Assembly (NCBI GenBank): GCA_017893485.1
Contig: CM030362.1
Location: forward strand, 30,732,089-30,796,088
DNA: 64,000 bases
From: Hemerocallis citrina
Lineage: Eukaryota; Streptophyta; Magnoliopsida; Asparagales; Asphodelaceae
Direction of reading: 5' to 3'
The position numbers and the translations under genes are program-made. Position 1 is the stretch's first letter. Every line of letters begins with the position of its first letter. Under the pieces are notes generated by a model. The model saw only the letters and a program-made list of their open reading frames with translations. It ran no database searches and was not told the DNA's origin. Positions 50,254-64,000 of the stretch are shown here, in pieces.

Positions 50254-51055
50254 CTATATTTTAAAATTATCTGTATTTCTATTTTTTACTTCATGCTTAC
50301 TAGTGAACGCATAAATATTTCTTATTTGCATACTCATAACTTTGCTTTTTTCTATCATTTCTATTCCTGATAATTTGTGATACATGACTAGACTTTTGTC
50401 TTTATTTTCTTCTGCCGTGCTTATAGAGAAATTAGGTTTTATAGTAAATTTTATCTTTTGATACATTAGGTTTCCTGATAATATTCCTATTAAGGCATCC
50501 TGTGTACTTGATATTATCCTATCATCCATTAGGTATATTTCCAGGGGTGTATTTATCCCTTCCTTAAAATAGGCTTTTATTATTATTTGTACCGCTCCTA
50601 AATGTATGTGTCTTAATGTTTTCCTGGTTTTCTCATTTATTTTTTCCATCTCGTCTTATTATTTTTTCGGTTATTAATGAGATGATGGTTTTTCTTTTTG
50701 CTTGTTCAATGTCTATAGGTTGTTCATTATTCCTAGCTATTATGATAGTACTTTTCTTCCTTTCGAATATTGGTAGTTTAACAAATTTTTTTAAATTTCT
50801 ATATAATTTGGTCGCTTTTATTTTATCGTAGTTTTGTATGTCAAAGCACATTCTTTCTCTTACTTCTTCAATGTTTTCTTCTCTTTCTGATGGTTCTCCT
50901 ATTTCTGTTATTTTTATCATCATGTTTATTTCATATTCTTCTGTTTTACCTTCACTACTTCCACTCTCTTCTTCCATTGTCATTATTTCTTCATCTTCAC
51001 TTATTTCTGACCATTCATCCTCATATTCTATGGGTTCATAATTTATGTTATTCAT
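50254..51055 (-). pseudogene. Pararetrovirus movement protein region
   Basis: The frame 50254-50649 carries HLGAVQIIIKAYFKEGINTP followed by an LMDDRI block, typical of the caulimovirid 30K-type movement protein. It is preceded, in another frame (50633-51055), by an acidic Glu-rich linker and the sequence KKSTIIIARNN. Cell-to-cell movement is the family role. The two frames overlap out of phase, so the protein is broken. Confidence 0.65.
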
Positions 51056-51067
51056 TTCTTCAATTTC

Positions 51068-52602
51068 TTATAAGTATTTTACATTTTCTTTTTTCATTCT
51101 TTTGGGGCAATTTGGTGATATATGTCCTACCTCTCCACATATGTAACAATTACATTTCTTAGGGTTTTTCGTATACTGTCTATTTTTATTTTTATTTATT
51201 ATTCTAAAGTATTTTTTATAAGATTTTTTATATCTCTTAAATGTTTTTTGATATTTTGGTTTATATTTTTGGAATTTGTGTTTACTCTTCTTTGTATAAT
51301 TATAGTTATTATTACATCCCCAATGATTCAGTTTTGCATCTTTACAACAAATTTCTTGTTTAGATGTTCTATAGTATTTCATTGTTGCTCTAGCATTTTG
51401 GCATACTTTATCCATATAATCTTTTACGAATTGTGTTATATACCCTAAAGTGTCTACTTCTGGTTTTACTTTCTTACCTATGTATGCACTATATATATTT
51501 ATACTCCATGGATAAGGTAGTTTTAGAAAGAATGAGTCCAGAATTGGTCTCCGTTCTTCTTTTGTGTAATAACTATCTTAAAAATATTCTCGAAATTCAC
51601 AAGCATAGTTGTCAAAATAACACATGTCACATATTTCTAAGTTGCTTAGTCTCCATCTTGCTTGATTCTTTTTGTATATAGTGTGTTTTTCTCCTTTATC
51701 GTATACACTAAATTCTGTTCTTATTGCTATTTCGTAATTTGTAATTATTTCTTTTAGACCTAAGGTTTGTTGTGTTGAGGTTTCTTCAGTTCCTCTATCA
51801 TCAATTGGTCTTGATTTTCTTATAATATTTCTTTCTTCTTTCTCTAGTCCATTCCACCATTTTGCTACTACGCCTAATAAATGTGGCTTAAATAAATTTC
51901 TCAAATGCATTTACTGTAAGATTTTGCCTAAATCCTACTATTAGTTAGGACTTTACCCATTCTTCAATTGTCCTATCTACGTCTTTTACGCAATGTACGT
52001 CTAGCCATTCTCCATTTCCTGTTATTCTTTTTTCGTAGTGTTCTGTAGGTTCGTATTTTGGGGTTTCCTTTTCTTTGTCTCTTCCTAGTTGCATTCTTCT
52101 TTTTGTGTTTTGCCATTTCCATGGTAATTAGTAAAGTTTTTTGTTAGGTGGTGACCTTAAGATTTCGTACATGTCATTTGGAATTTCTGTAGGTTTTGCT
52201 ATAATCTTATCTTGGTCCATTTTTATTTCTTCATTTGTTATATCTAGGTTTTTCAAGGCTTCTTCTACTTCTACTGAATTAGGATTTGTCATTAAATCTT
52301 CTATTTCCAAAATATTTGTAATAAGTTTGCTATGGCTTCTAACTCCTTCATAGCTCTTTCGTTATGCCCAATTCTTCTTTTTGGTAGTCAGTTATATATC
52401 TACCAAATTCTTTTATATTTGTATTTATGATTTTTAAATCTTTTCTTATGCCTCCAACAAATTCAGGACCACTGCAATCTTCTTCCAATTCTTGTATGTT
52501 TATCATATAAATTTCTGGGCTTATATTAGGATTTAATGCAACTGCTTCATTGGCCATACTTAGCCTGTTATTTTGTATGCTAGTAGGTATTGGTAATACC
52601 AA
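51068..52602 (-). pseudogene. Pararetrovirus capsid protein region
   Basis: Four frames separated by stops (52348-52602, 52128-52310, 51578-51910, 51068-51415). The last has a Lys/Tyr-rich basic stretch and the zinc knuckle CYICGEVGHISPNC (C-x2-C-x4-H-x4-C), the mark of caulimovirid coat proteins and retroviral Gag. The frame 51578-51910 contains GVVAKWWNGLE, similar to coat proteins of this family. The capsid precedes the movement protein in reading order. Confidence 0.7.
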
Positions 52603-52609
52603 CTTTCTT

Positions 52610-53124
52610 ATTCGTTTCTATAATCTAATACTTTGTATGCTATCTCTTTTTGTATTTTTTAGGTAGTTTATTAATTATTTTTCTTGTTAGTAACAAGTAT
52701 TCTGATATTTCTCTATTAGCAATATGTTTCCTTTATGTTAATCTTCTATCAATGTATCTAATCTTAAATATTAAAAGATTTTTTAATTATAGTTTTTTTA
52801 TTTTATGTGAAATATCCAGCTTTTATTAGGTAAAGGATATTATAGTTTATAATTTCTAAAGTAGGGTTATATATAATTTTTTATCTTTTAGGTTATTATA
52901 TCAATTGGGTTAATTGGATGTAATACTTTGTAAAAGAGGGTCAGTTGGCTAAATATTTTTGGAAGTGGGTCGTTTAGCTAAATAATTATTGAAACTGGGT
53001 TATTAGGTGTTTGAGTTAGCTCACCAAATTCCTTCCCATTTTTATTTTATTTTTATGGGGTTTCTTTATTTTCTTCCAGCTTCAGATCTTCCCCCAAAAT
53101 TCTAGGGTTTTCTTCCTTCCACCA
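52610..53124 (+). promoter_or_regulatory. AT-rich upstream region of the bZIP gene
   Basis: Between the pararetrovirus capsid frames and the bZIP start codon lie about 520 bases. Two related phrases, GTTGGCTAAATATTTTTGGAAGTGGG and GTTTAGCTAAATAATTATTGAAACTGGG type (each part under 20 bases long), repeat at 52945 and 52971. No clear TATA box stands out. The leader directly before the ATG (53060-53124) is CT-rich. The pararetrovirus may supply part of the promoter. Confidence 0.35.
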
Positions 53125-59611
<6,487 letters not shown>

Positions 59612-62207
59612 AATTTATGTCGTGTGTTTCTGTTTTGAGTATTGATATGATTTATGTCTAGGTCAAGTTTTATGGTTTAGTGGAGTCAATAGGCGAGAGA
59701 AAATGAGTTGTCAGAAGTTGAGATGCAGATGTGTTAGTTTCAGATGGGAGTGGGAGTGTTGTTGGTTCAGTTTTGGAAACATGTTTGTTCAACCTTGTAT
59801 CTCTTTCCGCAGCAGAGTTTAGGATTTCCATCAGAGTAGTAAAGTTAGCTGTCATCTTATTGGTTTATTCTTTGTACGGTTGTTCCCATAATCTCGTATT
59901 TGGCCCTCTTGTTTGATATGTTTATCTGAATTTGGAGTTGCTCTTGATGATTATTTCTGGATTTGAGTTGAAATGCTCGAGTAGAATTCGCTGGGCTTTT
60001 AGCATAACAGATTCAATTATTTGTAATTCTGATATTTTATAGTGATATGCATTCCATTTATCTGTTACTTTTATTGATATACTAGGTTTGCCTGGTGACA
60101 CGTGCTTCGGAACGGTGTACCTTGTTTGATCATATAAAATAGTTTTGGAGGTCCAGCAAATTAATTGAAGTAGCAAATACAGAGCAAATAACATATTATA
60201 TGATTTTTTTGAATTATTTTTAAAGTTTTTAATTTTTTAATCTTCTTAGTACTTTTAAAATTTTTAAAATTTGTATTTTCTTAATTTTTTGAATAGAAGA
60301 GGGAGGGAGGGAGAGAGAGAGAGAGAGAGAGAAAATAGTTAAATAAATATAGGATATGTTTTGGATGAGGATTTGAATTTGAGTTTTTTGGGAGAACTTT
60401 TGGGGGAGAAAATATGTTTTGTAATGTTAGATCTGAGCCTTTAATTTTTTTGGGATTGAAGAAGAGCCATTTGATAGCTTTCTTTGTGTTTTATTATATA
60501 GATCTGTTAGTGTGATAATGTGCTCTGTTCTGTTTAATACCCAGGATCCCTCGTGTTCCTTTGGCAAACAGATGGAGATAATATTAATAAGATCACTGAT
60601 TTTGTTGCGGTCACAGGGAAAGAGTATTTATTATCCTCGGCCAAGAATCATCGAGTTGAGAACAGCAACCCTGAAACTAATAATTAGTAATATTCTGTAA
60701 TCAAGAGTTTGAAATTGTAACAACGTATAACATGCTCTGGAAACATTATCCTGCAGCTTTCGTTACATACCATAGGAGGAACAAAGATCCAAACATTGTC
60801 GAAAATTGGTGGAATTTATTAGGCCCTTCCAACACATGAAGCAAGGCCTCACAATATGGTTCACAACATGTCTTTTGATCTGTACACAACATAACAATAT
60901 AACATGGTTCTATAGATATCACACGAGGTTGAGGTTTCAAGTTAAAGTTTTTATTTTTTTTTACAAATTTATTAATACGTCCATTGGATGTGTAAATTAC
61001 AAGTGACAGTAAATTGACATGATGGAACTAATAGTAGTTAGTCATCTGTCAAACCTCGAACTAGAAATTGTGCAACTTCACTAATAAAGAAGCTCAGGCT
61101 AAGTCAAAAGTATTTGGTGATGAAATAACTATATGCCAGCAGACAAGTATCATCCTGAGATACTTTTGATTGAAGAAACTATAAGATGTAAATATGTAAA
61201 TAACAATCGATCTGTAGCTGCAATATATTTAGGCAATTAACAAACATTGTGGTAGTACATTGCATGTATGTGACAATTCCCACTCAAAGCGGACTGGACG
61301 GGTCAAATGAATCCTCCAGCACAGTTCATTGGACAAGACAGGAAACCTGATTGCCCAACGAGTTGCAGAATTTAATTGCTGGATAAAAAAGAAGTAAAAA
61401 CTCATGGAAGAAATCCAATAGACAATTAGGTAAGGGTACAGAATCCAAAGTCTTATGTGAAGTCGGTTAAAAAAAAGTAACACTATCCAATACAGGTATA
61501 AACCGAGGAATGACGAGGTTACACAGGGAGATAACAAAGTTAACGAAAATTCACCAACACAACATAAATATGGTGTTAAGAGTGTTTTAATATTTGTTTA
61601 CAAAAATCTTCATGAAACTTCGAGTTTTCACTAACTAAAGCGGCCAAAGACAAGAATATATGAAATGAAAGAAACATCTAGATGTAATCATACCATTAGA
61701 TAGTACAATGAAGCTCCACAGCAAATTATAGTATAGTAATGCAGTGTTTAGGGAGAAGAAAAACAAAAATGATCACAACCAGTTGGTAAAAAAGAGTGTG
61801 TTAAGACATTTAAAGTATCTTAGTGTCAAATCAAAGGTCCATACAAATTGCGCAGTGCAGGTAGCTTGCGTATGGCAACTTGCTGGAAAAATAAAGAAAT
61901 GAAATGTAAAAATAGAGCTCAAGCATATAACAGAAATCACATGAGAAGATTCTTGGGACAAAGCTAGTCCATTCTCCAAAAGGAAACAAATGGCAAAAAT
62001 AACCCAAAACTAGTTTGAAGTAAGAAAGTTCAAACCTAGAAAAGGAAGTTCGAACCTGGGGGGCACAAAGGTTCACTTAATTCTTAGAAAAACAAAAGGT
62101 AAAAGGAAATTTAAATAAACAACCAAAGAATTGAGAGGAAAATAGATTTCAACACAGAAATTCCAAAATTACTCGAGATCTTCTGAATGAATTTTTTAAC
62201 CTAAAAT
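59612..62207. other. Region after the bZIP gene with no recognised gene
   Basis: The first 200-350 bases are likely the bZIP 3' UTR. A GA-rich microsatellite lies at about 60302-60332. The rest is AT-rich, with short chance frames on both strands and no domain I recognise. Introns of an unrecognised minus-strand gene interrupted by the Copia element cannot be excluded. Confidence 0.4.
60302..60332 (+). repeat. (GA)n microsatellite
   Basis: GGGAGG units followed by about 11 GA units. Confidence 0.85.
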
Positions 62208-64000
62208 TGTTGGAATTTTATAAACACTTAAGAACATGCATAAAACATTAATAACAATCTAAACATGTTTCCATGAATCTAGATCTTAATCATGTTACAA
62301 AAGTGCTTTAATATAAAATCCTAAATCATGAAACTAGATCTTTGCTAAATTAAAAGAAGAACAAAATTAAAAGCGGAAGCACTAACCTGAAGCCATTGAT
62401 GGAGATTGCGCAGAGGGTTTGGATCTTCCTATATAATACGCACTTCTATGAGAGGTAGTCTTTCTCTATTCTTCTGTTGATGGGATGACAGATGGAATAA
62501 GAAGATGCGTATATATAGGGGACCATAACCCTAATTGATAAATATTGATTTCCAATTTTGCCCATCACAAAATAAGAAATTTACTTTACGGTCTCTACAC
62601 GTGTTATATCACACTTTAAATTATATGCTTTTAACCCATTACTTAATCTTGATAAGATCACTTTAATTTGGGTTAGACTTTAGGATAGCAATCATACATT
62701 TAGTCATATATGTGAGCCCACATAGATTATTTTTCAACAATCTCCCACTTGGGCCACATATGTTACTCCTTATAAATGTACATACTTTATGAGCTCAAAA
62801 TTTTGCTATCATAACCAAAAGCATAGCCAAACAATCTCGTCCATTAATCATGCAAATATAGGATCAAAGCAATTTTCGTTACATTTATCGTAACTAAATT
62901 CATCAATGGTCACATATATTAACATAATCAAATGACATAGATCAAGTGTGAATGTGTAGCATGGAAATTTCATGTAATGTGATCTATACACATGCCCATT
63001 TCCAACTGGTCCTCTTTAAAACTTAAGTGAGGTTAGAACCAAAACATGACAAATGAGTGAGAAAACTGAATTCTTTATTTCTGATCAGAAAATAACCAAA
63101 TGTATAAATATCTCACACAACATAATGCAAATAAAATACAAACTCCCACTAAATCATGATATCCTCAAAAATACAACACCCATATGAGCAGTATGCTCAT
63201 AAAAGACCTTGGGTGGTAATCCCTTTGTGAGCGGATCCGCTATCATGGAGTTTGTCCCAATGTGCTCTATGGACATTTGTCCACTTTGCATTCTTTCTTT
63301 CACAACTAGGAACTTTATGTCAATATGTTTCGACTTTGTCGAACTCCTGTTGTTGTTGGAATACATCACTGCTAATCTATTGTCACAAAATAACTTGAGT
63401 GGTCTTTCTATATTTTTCAAAATGTGCAGCTCAGTGAAAAAATTCCACAGCCATATTCCATGCTTCGATGCCTCATAGCATGCTACATACTCTGCTGCCA
63501 TAGTGGAAGAAGCTATAAGTGTCTGTTTGACACTTTTCCAGGATATAGCTCCTCCAGTTAACAGGTAAATATACCCTGATGTAGACTTTTTTGCTATCTT
63601 GGCACCCTAGTGAAATCAGAATCAGAATACCTTATGACCTCCAAATGATCTGATTTCCTATATGTGAGCATGTAGTCTTTTGTTCTCTGAAGATACCTCA
63701 TGACCCTCTTGGATGCTATCCAATGGTCCATACCAAATTTTCTTAAATACATGCCTAACATCCCAACAATGTGCGCAATATCCGGACGCGTACATACTTG
63801 AGCATACATTAGACTCCCAATAACTGATGTATAGGGAATCTTTTGTATTTCCTGAATTTCAAGGTTACTTTTAGGACACTCATTGAGACTGAATTTGTCT
63901 CTTTTAGCAACAGGGGTATTCCCTGGTCTACAATCTTGCATGCCAAACCTTTGAGTACTTTATTGATGTATCCCTTTTGTGATAATCCAAGAGTACCTCG
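62208..64000 (-). mobile_element. Copia retrotransposon, 3' part, running off the right edge
   Basis: The 3' LTR is 62208-62739 (532 bp, TGTTGG...CAACA in plus reading, with a TATATATA-type box near 62510). On the minus strand it is preceded by the polypurine tract CCAAGTGGGAGAT (62740-62753), then by the pol C-terminus. The 5-bp flank on the left is AAAAT; its partner would lie outside the window. The element is only mildly degraded in the part seen. Confidence 0.85.
63154..63941 (-). pseudogene. Copia RT end and RNase H
   Basis: The frame 63594-63941 has PYTSVIGSLMYAQVCTRPDI and RVMRYLQRTKDYML with YSDSDF, the end of a Copia RT and the linker to RNase H. The frame 63154-63501 has [31 protein letters not shown] and [15 protein letters not shown], closing with [12 protein letters not shown], the usual end of this polyprotein. 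The parts between about 63502 and 63593 are out of frame or carry stops, so the copy is broken. Upstream pol lies beyond the window. Confidence 0.8.

Larger units (their letters stand above)
41931..52602 (-). mobile_element. Endogenous caulimovirid (pararetrovirus), decayed and interrupted
   Basis: Read right to left: capsid region, movement protein, aspartic protease, reverse transcriptase, RNase H, then, beyond a 5.2-kb insertion, a last fragment. The order capsid then movement protein then protease-RT-RNase H matches the cavemovirus/solendovirus branch of Caulimoviridae and not the badnavirus or petuvirus order. No LTRs or integrase are present. Frames are interrupted at many points, so it is a fossil with no intact protein. 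The virus DNA is AT-rich compared with flanking elements. The right end probably extends past 52602 into 52.6-52.9 kb. The inserted DNA at 42306-47554 is not viral. Confidence 0.8.

Noticed and set aside
61229..62076. Minus-strand frames rich in Phe/Leu
   Set aside because: AT-rich chance frames with no domain and no clear splice sites.

Overview
The window is nuclear DNA of a flowering plant, probably a eudicot. It shows GT-AG (and one GC-AG) spliced genes, plant-type gene families (14-exon calreticulin-3, organellar glyoxalase II, group I bZIP) and a dense load of plant mobile DNA: LINEs, Copia and Gypsy elements, solo LTRs, TRIM, SINE-like units, hAT and PIF/Harbinger MITEs, Helitrons and an endogenous pararetrovirus. 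All calls come from reading the sequence; no search was run.

Layout. 1-5170 is a mobile-element graveyard: an LTR end, a hAT MITE with perfect 8-bp target duplications, a small Helitron, a Harbinger transposase remnant and a 5'-truncated LINE with an 11-bp duplication. 5169-6800 is a cluster of TTA-flanked MITEs packed with short palindromes; it ends in the core promoter of the first gene and contains a second copy of that promoter about 860 bp upstream. 6817-23641 (+) is a complete calreticulin-3 gene with an HDEL end, basic tail and 14 coding exons. Its 9.8-kb first intron holds a MITE split by a LINE, followed by a Copia element whose reverse transcriptase has been replaced by foreign sequence. 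23.7-26.1 kb carries Helitrons and a LINE fragment. 26366-32798 (+) is a complete 8-exon glyoxalase II gene (330 residues) with all metal ligands.

34.9-41.9 kb looks like the 3' part of a large Gypsy element, probably Tat lineage: a minus-strand LTR, about 223-bp tandem repeats, and on the opposite strand a spliced gene encoding a 714-residue 'putative gypsy type transposon' (PF04195-like) coiled-coil protein, followed by a further coiled-coil exon. 41.93-52.6 kb (-) is a decayed caulimovirid (endogenous pararetrovirus) with capsid, movement, protease, reverse transcriptase and RNase H blocks. It is cut by two nested 2.3-2.9-kb solo LTRs of one family, each with a perfect 5-bp target duplication.

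53125-59611 (+) is a complete four-exon group I bZIP transcription factor gene (370 residues). 59.6-62.2 kb holds no gene I recognise. From 62208 to the right edge is the 3' part of a second Copia element on the minus strand.

The three host genes are independent, all on the plus strand, and have no operon-like relation. The calreticulin is an ER chaperone, the glyoxalase detoxifies methylglyoxal-derived thioesters (probably in mitochondria), and the bZIP is a nuclear regulator of the VIP1/RF2a type. The main interest lies in how mobile DNA has shaped introns and promoters here, and in nested insertions whose order can be read directly from target-site duplications.
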